Assembly: GCF_963082655.1 (NCBI RefSeq)
Contig: NC_081552.1
Location: 57,950,561 to 58,014,560 of the forward strand
DNA from: Stomoxys calcitrans
Lineage: Eukaryota > Arthropoda > Insecta > Diptera > Muscidae
Length of the DNA stretch: 64,000 nucleotides
Reading direction: 5' to 3'
Part shown: positions 11,564 to 23,229 of the stretch, in pieces
Numbering within the stretch: position 1 is the first letter of the stretch
How the letters are laid out: every line of letters starts with the position of its first letter
Program-made: the position numbers and the translations under genes
Notes under the pieces: model-generated
The model's input: only the letters and a program-made list of their open reading frames with translations
Database searches by the model: none
Told to the model about the DNA's origin: nothing

Positions 11564-12448
11564 TTTTTACGCTCCACCATAGATTGCGGTATACTAATTT
11601 TGTCATTCTGTTTGTAATACCTCGAATATATTCTTGATCGTCATCTCATTTTAAGTCGACCTAGCTATGTCCGTCCGTCCGTCTGTCTGTCGAAAGCACT
11701 CTATCTTTCGAAGGAGTAAAGCTAGCATCTTGACATTTTTTTTATTAGTGTATGTCGGTTGGGATTGTAAATGGGCCAAATCGGTCCATGTTTTAAAATA
11801 GCTGCCATATAAACCGATCTTGGGCGCAATTTTTAACGATTTGATTGAAATTTTGCACGTGATGTTTTGGTATCACTTCCAACAACTGCGCTATGTATGG
11901 TTCAAATCGGTCCATGTTGTCATATAAACCGGTCTGGGATCTTGACTTCTTGAGCCAATAGAACGCGCAATTCTCATCCGATTTGGCTGAAATTTTGCAT
12001 GAGGTGTTTTGTTATAACTTCCAATGGCTCAAATCGGAACGTAACCTGATATAGCTGCCATATAAACCAATCTGGGATGTTGACTTCTTGAGCCTCTAGA
12101 GGGCGCAATTCTTATCCGATTTGGCAGAAATTTTGTAGAACGGCTTCTCTGATGACCTTCAACATACTTGTGTAATATGGTCTGAATCGATCAAAAGCTT
12201 GATACAGCTCCCATATAAACCTATCTCCCGATTTTGCTTCTTGAGCCCCTACAAGGCACAATTCTTATCCGAATGAAATGAAATATTACACCATGACTTC
12301 TACATTGTTCAGCATTCATTTATCGTTCGAATCGGACTATAACTTGATATAGCTCCAATAGCATAACAGTTCTTATTCAATATATGCGATTTATGGTGGA
12401 GGGTATATAAGATTCGGCCCGGCCGAGCTTAGCACGTTCTTATTTGTT
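11564..12448 (+). mobile_element. Family A element inserted in the piggyBac relic
   Basis: The 5' end is tttttacgctccaccatag, followed by the gtccgtccgtccgtctgtctg tract near 11670. About four monomers lead to the hairpin end ggtggagggtatataagattcggcccggccgagcttagcacg...tatttgtt. Both flanks read as piggyBac coding sequence in the same direction. Confidence 0.85.
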
Positions 12449-12492
12449 CTTTGTAAGTTCCTTATAAACAATATGAGCGTTTACTATTAACA
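12449..12492 (-). pseudogene. piggyBac-type transposase, short piece between two insertions
   Basis: The minus-strand frame gives ...VN then AHIVYKELTKNK, the conserved segment after the KWYRK helix. It is bounded by the SINE (12493) and the family A element (12448). The 14 bp at 12479-12492 is the left SINE target duplication. Confidence 0.65.
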
Positions 12493-12818
12493 AAAACCAA
12501 CAAAAACAAAATTTTGCCCATGAACATTCCACTAAGGAACAGGAGCAAACTTCTCACATATCAATGAGTGCAGTCCGATTCAAGTTTAAGCTCAATGATA
12601 AGGGGCCTCCTTTTTATAGCCGAGTCCGAACGGAGTGCCGCAGTGCGACACCTCTTTGGAAAGAAGTTTTACATGGCATAGTACCTCACAAATGTTGCCA
12701 GCATTAGGAGGGGAAAACCACCGCTGAAAATTTTTTTCTGTTGGTCTCGCCAGGATTCGAATCCAGGCGTTCAGCGTCATAGGCGGACATGCTAACCTCT
12801 GCGCTACGGTGGCCTCCA
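12493..12818 (-). mobile_element. tRNA-derived SINE, full length, 14 bp TSD
   Basis: Read on the minus strand it begins ggaggccaccg. It has a tRNA-like Pol III promoter: box A TAGCGCAGAGGTTAGC (12791-12806) and box B GGATTCGAATCC (12753-12764). A ~240 bp tRNA-unrelated body follows (ctataaaaaggaggcccctt), with a T-rich 3' end. It is flanked by perfect 14 bp repeats gtttactattaaca at 12479-12492 and 12819-12832. The tRNA part is a promoter relic, not a working tRNA gene. Confidence 0.88.
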
Positions 12819-12832
12819 GTTTACTATTAACA

Positions 12833-13606
12833 GGCTGAGTAATAATTCAATTGCCAATTTCCTATACCACTTCAATCCCTTGGGTAAGGTGCTACCATAC
12901 GACTTAACTTTACTCTTGGATTTTTTTTTTGTACTAGTTGATGGTATATTTGGATCATCTTCTTGATTTGAATTGGATATCATTACTGGCGCATGCTTTG
13001 TTGCAAACATTCTAATATCTGACTTATCCTTCCATTTCATTACTACTATTCTGTTTTCATCATCTTGTGTCAACAATTCATTTTTTTTAAGCGTAGAATT
13101 CATCACTTTTTGGCAAATATTTCTTGTTTGCGTGGAGAGTGCCGACAGGGCGAGTTTAATTATTTAGCATTGAGCGAGCGAGTTCGTAGCTGGTATAAAA
13201 GTTTTCAACGTTTCAACGACTAAAAATTCACAAACATTTTTTCCCAAGCCAACCGCAGTAGCTGATTTACCAGAATATATTTCATCAATAACGATATAGC
13301 CGCCTGGTGCATAAAGCATATCTAATAATGTTTAGATTTTTCCAAGTCGATCACCTGGAATAATGCTACTATTATCTGTAAAGTGCTTGAAGCTCTGCAG
13401 CAACCGAAAAAGATTTCGGGACTTTGATTTTCCAGGAATGGTAAAGTTTTATAGGTGATTTTTTTACGAATAATCCCAACCATAATATCCAACTTTTTAA
13501 TTTCAAGGTTTGTTGACGGAACCCATTGCTTTTTTCTCGAAGATCTAGTTACTGTATTTTGGTTCAAAATCACTTGTGCGCATTGGTTGGTTTCTTTGAT
13601 AATACA
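12833..13606 (-). pseudogene. piggyBac-type transposase, central and C-terminal pieces
   Basis: Minus strand. Near 13600-13440: IKETNQCAQV, then W-PSTNLEIKKL and ITYKTLP, the conserved 'ETN.YA...W...EI..LG' block. After a frameshift, IIPGDRLGKI, a stop, then GGYIVIDEIYSGKSATAVGL, the region around the second catalytic Asp. At 13106-12833: VVMKWKDKSDIRMFATKHAP and KWYRKLAIELLLSLLIVN. The stretch that should carry the first catalytic Asp, and the GGVD..D motif before KWYRK, are not visible. The gene is internally deleted and dead. It belongs with 15119-15446, 12449-12492 and 11286-11563. Confidence 0.75.
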
Positions 13607-15118
13607 ACAAGTAAAAGCATGCTAAGTTCGGCCGGGCCGAATCTTATATACCCTCCACCATGGATCGCATTTGTCGAGTTCTTTTCCGGGCATCTATTCT
13701 TAGGGAAAAAAGGATATAAGAAAAGATTTCCTCTGCTATTAGAGCGATATCAAGATATGGTCCGGTTTGGACCACAATTAATTTATATGTTGGAGGCCTG
13801 TGTAAAATGTCAGCCAATTCGAATAAGAATTGCGCCCTTTGGGGGCTCAAGAAGTAAAATAGAGAGATCGATTTATATAAGAAAAGATTTCCTCTGCTAT
13901 TAGAGCGATATCAAGATATGGTCCGGTTTGGACCACAATTAATTTATATGTTGGAGGCCTGTGTAAAATGTCAGCCAATTCGAATAAGAATTGCGCCCTT
14001 TGGGGGCTCAAGAAGTAAAATAGAGAGATCGATTTATATGGGAGCTGTATCGGGCTATAGACCGATTCAGACCATAATAAACACGTATGTTGATGGCCAT
14101 GAGAGAATCCGTCGTACAAAATTTCAGACAAATCGGATAATAATTGCGACCTCTAGAGGCTCAAGAAGTCAAGATCCCAGATCGGTTTATATGACAGCTA
14201 TATCAGGTTATGGACCGATTTGAACCATACTCGGCACTGTTGTTGGATATCATAACAAAACACGTCGTGCCAAAATTCATTCAAATCGGATAAGAATTGC
14301 GCCCTCTAGAGGCTCAAGAAGTCAAGACCCAAGATCGGTTTATATGACAGCTATATCAGGTTATAAACCGATTTGAGCCATACTTGGCACAGTTTTTGGA
14401 TATCATAACAAAACACGTTGTACAAAATTTCATCCCAATCGGATAAGAATTGCGCACGCTAGAGGCTCAAGAAGTCAAGATCCCAGATCGGTTTATATGA
14501 CAGCTATATCAGGTTATGGACCGATTTGAACCATACTCGGCACTGTTGTTGGATATCATAACAAAACACGTCGTGCCAAAATTCATTCAAATCGGATAAG
14601 AATTGCGCCCTCTAGAGGCTCAAGAAGTCAAGACCCAAGATCGGTTTATATGACAGCTATATCAGGTTATAAACCGATTTGAGCCATACTTGGCACAGTT
14701 TTTGGATATCACAACAAAACACGTCGTGCAAAATTTCATCCCAATCGGATAAGAATTGCGCTCTCTAGAGGCTCAAGAAGTCAAGAAGTCAAGACCGAAG
14801 ATCGGTTTATATGGCAGCTATATCAAAACATGGACCGATATGGCTCATTTACAATACCAACCGACCTACACTAATAAGAAGTATTTTTGCAAAATTTCAA
14901 GCGGCTAGCTTTACTCCTTCGGAAGTTAGCGTGCTTTCGACAGACAGACGGACGGACGGCCGGACGGACAGACGAACGGACATGGCTAGATCGACATAAA
15001 ATTTCACGACGATCAAGAATATATATACTTTATAGGGTCTCAGACGAATATTTCGAGTAGTTACAATCAGAATGACGAAATTAGTATACCCCCCATCTTA
15101 TGGTGGAGGGTATAAAAA
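13607..15118 (-). mobile_element. Family A element inserted in the piggyBac relic
   Basis: It is complete. The 3' end is acaacaagtaaaagcatgctaagttcggccgggccgaatc and the 5' end cttatggtggagggtataaaaa. The 3' conserved block is partly duplicated (161 bp, about 13721-13881 repeated at 13882), and an A monomer pair near 14160-14440 recurs near 14480-14760. It separates the N-terminal and central parts of the piggyBac relic. Confidence 0.88.
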
Positions 15119-15446
15119 GGAAATGTATATTGGAACAGGAAATGGCTGATGAAATATATTGTTGTGTACCACATTTTCTAGTAAATGTAAAGGTCTTTTG
15201 ACGTGATGAAAATGCTGTCCAATTTATTTCGGTGTTCAACATTTCCGCGCCTGCTGTTAAACTGTGTTCTTTAACTTCGTCAGCTACAAACAAGATCCCA
15301 TCGATTCCCACAGAATCTATGACAGGCTCAGAGACGGAATCCGAACTCTCCGGTATCCAATCGCAATCATCACCATTATAAAAATCTTCATTACACTCCG
15401 TCAAAACTATCAATATATCCTTTTCTATTAACCGTCGTTTTGACAT
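15119..15446 (-). pseudogene. piggyBac-type transposase, N-terminal piece
   Basis: The frame opens with ATG at 15446 (MSKRRLIEKDILIVL), followed by a strongly acidic stretch (DDCDWIPESSDSVSEP). Then comes INWTAFSSRQKTFTFT, the 'W....f..F.G..G' motif at the start of the piggyBac core. Acidic N-terminus plus this motif is typical. After about residue 109 the frame enters the family A insertion and its last ~12 codons (FIPSTIRWGVY) are repeat-encoded. Confidence 0.7.
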
Positions 15447-15631
15447 TGTAAATTAGATTAGACTTTCGATTAGAAAATATTTTATTTATAATTCATTTAC
15501 AAATATAATTCGATACAGTTTTTTATGAAAATCTAATTTGACATAACATTTATAGACTGGCATATAAAAAAAATACTAAAATGTAGAGTGATAAATTATC
15601 ATTGTGAGTATTTGTTTCTTATTTTGTTATA
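15447..15631. other. 5' flank of the piggyBac relic
   Basis: AT-rich DNA upstream of the relic ATG. It should hold the element's promoter and 5' terminal repeat, but I cannot recognise a TTAA-bounded terminus before the family A element at 15632 begins. Confidence 0.35.
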
Positions 15632-17162
15632 TTTTTATACCCTCCACCATAAGATGGGGGGTATACTAATTTCGTCATTCTGTTTGTAACTACTCGAAAT
15701 ATTCGTCTGAGACCCCATAAAGTATATATATTCTTGATCGTCGTGACATTTTATGTCGATCTAGCTATGTCCGTCCGTCTGTCCGTCCGTCCGTCCGTCC
15801 GTCCGTCCGTCCGTCCGTCCGTCCGTCCGTCCGTCCGTCTGTCTGTCGAAAGCACGCTAACTTCCGAAGGAGTAAAGCTAGCCGCTTGAAATTTTGCACA
15901 AACACTTCTTATTAGTGTAGGTCGGTTGGTATTGTAAATGGGCCATATCGGTCCATGTTTTGATATAGCTGCCATATAAACCGATCTTGGGTCTTGACTT
16001 CTTGAGCCTGTAGAGTGCGCAATTCTTATCCGATTGGAACGAAATTTTGCATGACGTGTTTTGCTATGATATCCAACAACTGTGCCAAGTATGGTTCAAA
16101 TCGGTCCATAACCTGATATAGCTGCCATATAAACCGATCTTGGGTCTTGACTTCTTGAGCCTCTAGCGTGCGCAATTCTTATCCGATCAGAATGAAATTT
16201 TGCACAACGTGTTTTCTTATTATATCCAACAACAGTGCCAAGTATGGTTCAAATCGGTCCATAACCTGATATAGCTACCATATAAACCGATCTTGGGTCT
16301 TGACTTCTTGAGCCTCTAGAGTGCGCAATTCTTATCCGATTGGAATGGAATTTCGCACGACGTGTTTTGTTATGATACCCAACAACTGTGCCAAGTATGG
16401 TTCAAATCGGTCCATAACCTGATATAGCTACCGTATAAACCGATCTTGGGTCTTGACTTCTTGAGCCTCTAGAGGGCACAATTCTTATCCGATTTGAATG
16501 AATTTTTGCACGAAGTATTTCGTTATGATATCCAACAACTGTGCCAAGTATTGTTCAAATCGGTTCATAAACTGATATAGCTGTCATATAAACAGATCTG
16601 GGGATTTGATTTCTTGAGCTTCTAGAGGCCGCAATTCCTATCCGATTTGGCTGAAATTTTGCATGACGTATTTTATTTTTACTTTCAACAACTGGGTCAA
16701 ATAAGGTTCAAATCGGTTCATAACCTGATATAGCTGCCATATAAACCGATCTGGGATCTTGACTTCTTGACCCCTAGAGGTCGCAATTATTATCCGATAT
16801 GCCTGAAATTTTGTACGATGGATCCTCTCATGACCATCAACAAACGTGTTTATTATGGTCTGAATCGGTCTATAGCCCGATACAGATCCCATATAAATCG
16901 TTCTCTCTATTTTACTTCGTGAGCCCCAATGGGCGCAATTTTTAAACGAATTGGCTGAAATTTTACACAGGCCTCCAACATATAATTTAATTGTGGTCCG
17001 AACCGGACCATATCTTGATATCGTTTTAATAGCAGAGTAACTCTTTTCTTATATCCTTTTTTGCCTAAGAAGAGATGCCGGGAAAAGAACTTGACAAATG
17101 CGATCCATGGTGGAGGGTATATAAGATTCGGCCCGGCCGAACTTAGCACGCTTTTACTTGTT
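15632..17162 (+). mobile_element. Family A element, complete
   Basis: The 5' end is tttttataccctccaccataagatgg, followed by a long (gtcc)n tract at about 15771-15842. Roughly seven monomers and the conserved 3' block (atgccgggaaaagaacttga) lead to hairpin attcggcccggccgaactt and tail cacgcttttacttgtt. Confidence 0.92.
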
Positions 17163-17492
17163 ATTTTAACTAAGTCCCAAATTTCGGCGAAATCGGACAA
17201 TACATGCGCCATGAGATCGGATCTAGTAACTATGTTAAAATTTGGACCGATCTTCCCCATCTTCGAACTTAACCTGTCTATGGACAAAAAAAAATTTGTG
17301 CAAAGTTTCAGATCAATATCTCTATTTTTAAAGACTGTAGAGTGATTTCAACAGAGAGATCGTTGAAATCACCCATTCAATCATAACGACGATCAAGAAT
17401 ATATATACTTTATAGGGTCGGAAATGAATGTTGCGATAAGTTGCAAATGGAATGACAAAATTAATATACCCCCATCCTTCGATGATGGTTAT
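17163..17492 (-). mobile_element. Family B fragment (5' half)
   Basis: It has ccaaatttcggcgaaatcgg, catcttcgaacttaacctg, ctatttttaaagactgtag and the 5' end catccttcgatgatggttata. The gacgg tract is almost lost and the hairpin half is missing. Confidence 0.75.
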
Positions 17493-18314
17493 AACAAGTA
17501 AAAGCGTGTTAGGTTCGGCCGGGCCGAATCTTATATACCCTCCACCGTGGATCGCTTTTGTCATGTTCGTTGGCCGATATGGCTATGATATTTCAGCTAT
17601 ACCATATTTTAAACTAATAAGAGCCGCACTTAGTTTGGCTGTTGGAGACCTAAGTGGAATTCTTTGTGCAAAATTTCAGCCAAATCGGATAAGAATTGCG
17701 CCCTATAGTGGCTAAAGAATAAAATTGGAAGATATGTTTAAATGCGAGCTGTATTAGGTTATGGACTGATTCAGGCCATATCTAATACGTATATTAAAGG
17801 TAATACCAGAAGTCGTAGTACCAAATTTCAGCCAAATCGAATAAGAATTGCTCCCTCTAGTGACTCAAGAATTTTATTAGCGTGAGATCGGTTGATATTG
17901 GAGCTGTATAAGGTTGTGAACCGATTTGCGCCACACTTGGCGCAGTTTTTGATAACACTTCATGCAAAATTTCATCCAAATCGGATAAGAATCGCCCCCT
18001 CTAGACACCCTAGAATTCAAGATACGATATCGGTTTAAACAGCAGCTATACCAAAACATAAACCAATTTGGGCAATTTACTTTTCCAACCGACTCGCATA
18101 AATAAGAAGTATTTGTGCAAAATTTCAAGCACCTAGCCCTACTCCTTCGAGAGTTAGCATGCTTTCGACAAACAGACCGACTATGGCTAAATCGACTTAG
18201 AATGTCAGGACGACCAAGAATATATAGGCTTCGTTAGGTCTCAGATCAATATTTCGATGTGTTACAGACGAAAGGACCAAATTAGTATACCCCCTCCTAT
18301 GTTGGAGGGTATAA
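17493..18314 (-). mobile_element. Family A element, short, diverged
   Basis: It starts aacaagtaaaagcgtgttaggttcggccgggccgaat and ends tgttggagggtata. It carries about four diverged monomers. The 3' block after 'gatcgctttt' differs from other copies (gttggccgatatggctatga), so this is a distinct subfamily. Confidence 0.8.
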
Positions 18315-18473
18315 CAAGGAAAAAAGAGCCGTATGTTTTTGTACAGCAGCGACTTTTCAAATCCATACCCGTCGTGCTATGTCGTACGGAAATGTATGAC
18401 ACAAAAAAGCCTATATAAAAAGTAAGGATCACAATGGACTAGGGATTTCTCAGAAATAGTATTTAAAAAAAAA
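18315..18473. other. Spacer, nothing recognised
   Basis: A short stretch with an A-run at its right edge (about 18465-18475), which abuts the next family A element. Confidence 0.35.
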
Positions 18474-19662
18474 AACAAGTAAAAGCGTGCTAAGTTCGGC
18501 CGGGCCGAATCTTATATACCCTCCACCATGGAGCGCATTTGTCGACTTCTTTTCCCGGCATCTCTTCTTAGGCAAAAAAGGATATTAGAAAAGAGTTGCT
18601 CTGCTATTAAAACGATATCAAGATATGGTCCGGTTCGGACCACAATTAAATTATATGTTGGAGACATGTGTAAAATTTCAGCCAATTCGTATAAGAATTG
18701 CGCCCATTGGGGCTCACGAAGTAAAATAGAGAGAACGATTTATATGGGATCTGTATCGGGCTATAGACCGATTCAGACCATAATAAACACGTCTGTTGAT
18801 GGTCATGAGAGGATCCATCGTACAAAATTGCAGGCATATCGGATAATAATTGCGACCTCTAGGGGTCAAGAAGTCAAGATCCCAGATCGGTTTATATGGC
18901 AGCTATATCAGGTTATGAACCGATTTGAACCTTATTTGACACAGTTGTTGAAAGTAAAAATAAAATACGTCATGCAAAATTTCAGCCAAATCGGATAGGA
19001 ATTGCGCCCTCTAGAAGCTCAAGAAGTCAAATCCCCAGATTTGTTTATATGACAGCTATATCAGGTTATGAACCGATTTCAACCATACTTGGCACAGTTG
19101 TTGGATATCATAACGAAATACTTCGTGCAAAAATTCATTCAAATCGGATAAGAATTGTGCCCTCTAGAGGCTCAAGAAGTCAAAACCCAAGATCGGTTTA
19201 TATGGCAGCTATATCAGGTTGTGGACCGATTTGAACCATACTTGGCACAGTTATTGGGTATCAAAACAAAACACGTCGTGCGAAATTCCATTCCAATCGG
19301 ATAAGAATTGCGCCCTCTAGAGGCTCAAGAAGTCAAGACCCAAGATCGGTTTATATGGCAGCTATATCAAAACATGGACCGATATGGCCCATTTACAATA
19401 CCAACCGACCTACACTAATAAGAAGTGTTTGTGCAAAATTTCAAGCGGCTAGCTTTGCTCCTTCGGAAGTTAGCGTGCTTTCGACAGACAGACGGACGGA
19501 CGGACGGACGGACAGACGGACGGACATGGCTAGATCGACATAAAATGTCACGACGATCAAGAATATATATACTTTATGGGGTCTCAGACGAATATTTCGA
19601 GTAGTTACAAACAGAATGACGAAATTAATATACCCCCCATCTTATGGTGGAGGGTATAAAAA
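18474..19662 (-). mobile_element. Family A element, complete
   Basis: It starts aaacaagtaaaagcgtgctaagttcggccgggccgaatc, has about five monomers and a gacggacggacgg tract near 19490, and ends cttatggtggagggtataaaaa. The frames at 18528-18998 and elsewhere are monomer-encoded artefacts. Confidence 0.92.
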
Positions 19663-19957
19663 CTAAAAATTTAAGGACGGTCTTAGTTTTATACCCACAA
19701 CCGAAAGATTGGGAATCTTCGTTCTATCATTCCGTTTGCAGCACATCCAAATTTCAATTTCCACCTAATAAAGAATACATATTCTTGATCATCGTAAAAA
19801 TCTAAGACGTTCTCGCCATGCCCGTCTGTCTGTCTGTTGAAATCACGCTACAGTCTGTAAAAATAGGGATATTGAGCTGAAACCTTGCACAGATTAGTTT
19901 TAGTCCACAGCCATGTTAAGTTCGAAGATGGGCTATATCGGACCATATCTTGAAATA

Positions 19958-20310
19958 CACTCATAGAAATTTGTTAGTAAAAACAGCAAAAATGTTTGCT
20001 GAAACAGCAGAAAGTCTGTTGAAAATGGGACAGCAGCAATTTCTTACCAAAACAGCAAACATTTCCTGATGTTTTAAAATTTTATAATGTTAAGAAAAGC
20101 TTAACAGCTTAGCTGTCATATTTATTTCAAAAGTTTTTATATTCCATTTTATTATTAAATTCTATCATTCTAAGTTTTATTAAAAATGCATTTAATTTCT
20201 TTTAAAAAATCCGCAATTACATTTTGGGCAACCCAATACATGCATACGACTGATTATTTTATATCAGCAGACAGTGTTTGCTGATATCAGCAGACTATTT
20301 TTTCTGGGTG
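19958..20310. mobile_element. 353 bp MITE with TA target duplication
   Basis: The termini cactcatagaaa and tttctgggtg are imperfect inverted repeats, with TA on both sides (19956-19957 and 20311-20312). Internal cagcaaa/tttgctg motifs recur in both orientations. Removing it restores the B consensus across the join (tatcttgaaatatagttcccatatag). It is non-coding. Confidence 0.65.
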
Positions 20311-20568
20311 TAGTTCCCATATAGGCCGATCTGCCGATTTGAGGTCTTGGACCCATTAAAAACACACTTGTTATCCATTTCCGCTGAAATTTGAGTCAGT
20401 GAGTTGTGTTTGGCCCCTCGACAATCCTGTTTATTACGAACCAGATCGGTTCAGATTTGGATAAAGCTGACATATATATCCATCTTCCGATTTAAGGTTC
20501 AAGGCCCATTAAACGTGAATTTATTAACCAATTTCGCTGAAATTTCGCACAGTGAGTTGTGTTGGGCC

Positions 20569-20697
20569 TGGAGAGGCACAGAGGATAGAATCGCCGCCCA
20601 TGACGCTGAACTTCTGGATTCAATTTTACTCACTGATATTTGAGATGTATTCCCTGTTCCTAATGGAATGTTCATGGGAAATTTAGTTGTAGTTAAG
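20569..20697 (+). mobile_element. Internally deleted SINE copy with 14 bp diverged TSD
   Basis: A degraded tRNA-like head (gcacagaggatagaatcgcc, tgacgctgaacttctggatt) joins directly to the SINE 3' end (actgatatttgagatgtatt, aatggaatgttcatgggaaa). Flanks agttgtgttgggcc (20555-20568) and agttatattgggtc (20698-20711) match at 11 of 14 positions. It is the same family as 12493-12818. Confidence 0.65.
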
Positions 20698-21110
20698 AGT
20701 TATATTGGGTCACTCGAAATCCCTACAGAGTATGGTCAAAATCGGCTTAAATGTGGATATAGCTACCATGTATGACGATCTCCCAATTGAAATTCTTTGG
20801 CCCTTTAAAGGTGAATTTATTAACCAATTTCGCAGAAATTTCGCACAATAAGTTGTGTTGGGCCACTCAAAATTCCATTAGACCGATCTCCCGGATTAAG
20901 GTCTTGGGTTATAGAAGGTGATTTTAAGCCTATTTAGTTTAAATTTGGTACAATGGATTCTTTTATACCTTAACATATCTTTCTTGAATATGGTGGAAAT
21001 CGGGCTTATTGAAATATAGCTCTCATATCAACCAATATTCTTTTTTGCCGTCTTGATCAGTGAATATTACTAGACCCCTCCACGTTAGTGCCGAGTTTGT
21101 TCGAAATGGG

Positions 21111-21409
21111 ACCATTACCCATACAAAAGACAATATCTTATGTAAGGCATGGGTTGGTAAGTTGATAAGTACAATGAGTTCAACAGTTTTCATTTAAATA
21201 GAACAATAATTGGTAAAAAATATTTAACAATTTAAGCAAAGTTACTGATAAAATAAATAAATAAAAAGTTATAAAAAAGAAAAAACCAATAATTAGTTAA
21301 AATGATTGGAAATCGAAGATTTAAACTGTCGTTCATTACTTATAATTTAAATACTATTGTACAACATTAACAAAGAACTGTTGTTCAGATACACGATATT
21401 GATGACGTA
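21111..21409. other. AT-rich spacer
   Basis: Between the family B copy and the non-LTR coding remnant. It probably includes the 3' UTR of the non-LTR element (minus strand), but no poly(A) or clear terminus is visible. Confidence 0.35.
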
Positions 21410-22822
21410 TTTGTATCATTTATTTACCTCTTCTAGAGTTGGCAAAACGCAATACAGAAGCCAGATACGACGGTTCGTTGATAAAAATAATCTTGTGGAT
21501 CATTTGCAACGAGCGTATCTTAATGAACGAGTTAAATGAGACACCATATACTTGTCTGGCAAAATCAGATACGCGGTCTCTTCTACGCAAACCAAATATA
21601 TATCCAACGACATCGTTAAAGGTTACGTGCAATTTATTCCTTAAGTTACATCACAACCGTAAAAAACCTAGCAAGAGTATAGTAGTTTCGGCAGAATTAA
21701 TGTCCTAGCCAAAAGCATTCTTATGGACAAAGGGGTGTACTGTCGACTCATATATAAGTTCCGTAAAACGCCATAGGCGCTGCCCACAGTCGTATTGACA
21801 TGATTATTCCATGAAAGTCTGGCATTAAACTCCAACCCAAGGTTTCTTCCAGATGAAACAGTCTCAATTGGTTCTCCAGCAATTGCCACATCAATGTTGG
21901 GCGGCATTGTTCCCCGATTCCTACCAATCACGGGACAATTTGACTTTGTTGGATTTAAAAGTAGTTCGTTGGCGTTTATCCTATCCAAGTCACTATTCAG
22001 GCGAAGTACGACATCGATCAGCCTCTCCTGCGTAGAGCTCATATACAGCTGTTTGTCGTCGGCATATATATGAATACCACAGTTACGCAACCGTCCAGGA
22101 AGGTCATTGCTTTGTAAGGAAACAAGGAGTGGCCCCAATACAGACCTTTGTGGAAAACTTCTTGAGACTGGAAGATAACAAGAACACCGGCAATCAACAC
22201 ATATCGATTGGCTTCTATTCGAAAGATAGGAAAATATAGGATCTGTTGTTCTTTCAGAAATTTTAAATAAATGTTTCAGCTTAAGGCAAAGTATATTGGG
22301 ATCAACGGAATCAAATGCCTTCAACTGATCTAAAAGAACAAGAAAAGTATCTTTATCGCTTTCAATATCACTCCTTACCTCTTCAACTACTTTCAAAAGT
22401 GCAGCTGTGCTTTGGCCGGAAACCAGATTGGAAATCTGTTAGCAGCGAATTATTCGCAATATATCCTGATATCTTCCGGTGGACTAAAGTATCAACTATC
22501 CTTGAGATGTATGGAAGTATTGCTTTTGGCCTAAATTCCTAGTTATTCTTTGGTACTGGGACTATCCTTGCCCATTTCCAAGACTGTGGATAGCAACTCT
22601 TTAAAATAATATTGTTAAAAAAATGCCACATATTCGGATGATTAAATGGTAGAATTATCCTAAAAAATCTCGGGTCAAAACCAACAGAACCAATGGCATT
22701 AGAATTTATCGATTCTACAGCGCTAACGATATCGCTTTGTTCAAAACGCCCAAGGTTAAAAGGGCAGGTCTGGTGAGGTGTTGTTACTATTATGGTCTGT
22801 GTTACTAAATTCACTGTCATAG
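21410..22822 (-). pseudogene. Non-LTR retrotransposon reverse transcriptase relic (Jockey/CR1-like)
   Basis: Read on the minus strand from 22822. First comes DIVSAVESINSNAIGSVGFD and SWKWARIVPVPKNN, then a stop, then FRPKAILP and LLTDFQSGFRPKHSC. After a frameshift, LVLLDQLKAFDSVD (first catalytic Asp), SVLGPLL, and IYADDKQLY with the YADD box at 22055-22066. LLNPTKSN and a thumb region follow. A last piece at 21632-21420 holds VGYIFGLRRRDRVSDFA, typical of the C-terminus. At least one stop and two frameshifts make it dead. The endonuclease and ORF1 are absent (5'-truncated). It lies inside a family B element. Confidence 0.85.
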
Positions 22823-22849
22823 AAATATACGTTTGGCTCAGGAAAAGTT

Positions 22850-22940
22850 GCTATGGGTTCATAAATGATGCATTTTCACCGTACTATGACGAAAGGTGGT
22901 TAGTATATATATCCATGGTGGTAGATATCCTAAGTTCAGC
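22850..22940 (+). mobile_element. Family B 3' end, separated from 19686-21110
   Basis: gctatgggttcataaatgat, cgaaaggtggttagtatata and tggtagatatcctaagttcagcccgg are the B 3' region. The hairpin is cut after its first arm. Its position and strand fit the missing end of the B element at 19686. Confidence 0.6.
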
Positions 22941-23229
22941 CCGGATGATTTAATGACTTTTCACTTTTTAAAGATTGTTTAGCGTTTTTAACTAAGGTTT
23001 ATCTGGGTTTTCTCCCAAAGTCAATTTCTTAACTTTTAACAATATTTTGACTTTCATTTAAGATTTTTGTCTTTTATATCAAACGCGAAGTTTAAGATCT
23101 AATAACCTACCATATAAAATAAAAAATCATTAATATCAAGGAAGATGGCTTTCACAAAAGGAAACGTTTCCTTAAAAAATTGGAAAATTGATAATCTTTA
23201 AATTAACCTTGCTTATCTTTAAAATGAGG
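22941..23229. other. AT-rich spacer
   Basis: No recognisable feature; T- and A-rich, with no frame of note. Confidence 0.3.

Larger units (their letters stand above)
19686..21110 (+). mobile_element. Family B element, 5' part, host to a MITE and a SINE
   Basis: The 5' end is ttttatacccacaaccgaaag; then gtctgtctgtctgttgaaat and monomers with gaccgatctgccgatttgag. It is interrupted at 19958-20310 (MITE) and about 20569-20697 (SINE). Its 3' end appears to be at 22850-22940, beyond a non-LTR insertion. Confidence 0.75.

Noticed and set aside
12746..12818. tRNA gene with good A and B boxes
   Set aside because: It is the head of a SINE with target duplications and a tRNA-unrelated body; cloverleaf pairing is degraded.
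13607..15118. CRISPR-like array
   Set aside because: Repeats are ~153 bp degenerate satellite units without short identical repeats and unique spacers; the genome is eukaryotic.
18528..18998. 156-codon frame starting at 'atggagcgcatttgtcg'
   Set aside because: The ATG is part of the conserved CCACCATGG terminal motif of family A elements, and the frame is monomer-derived.
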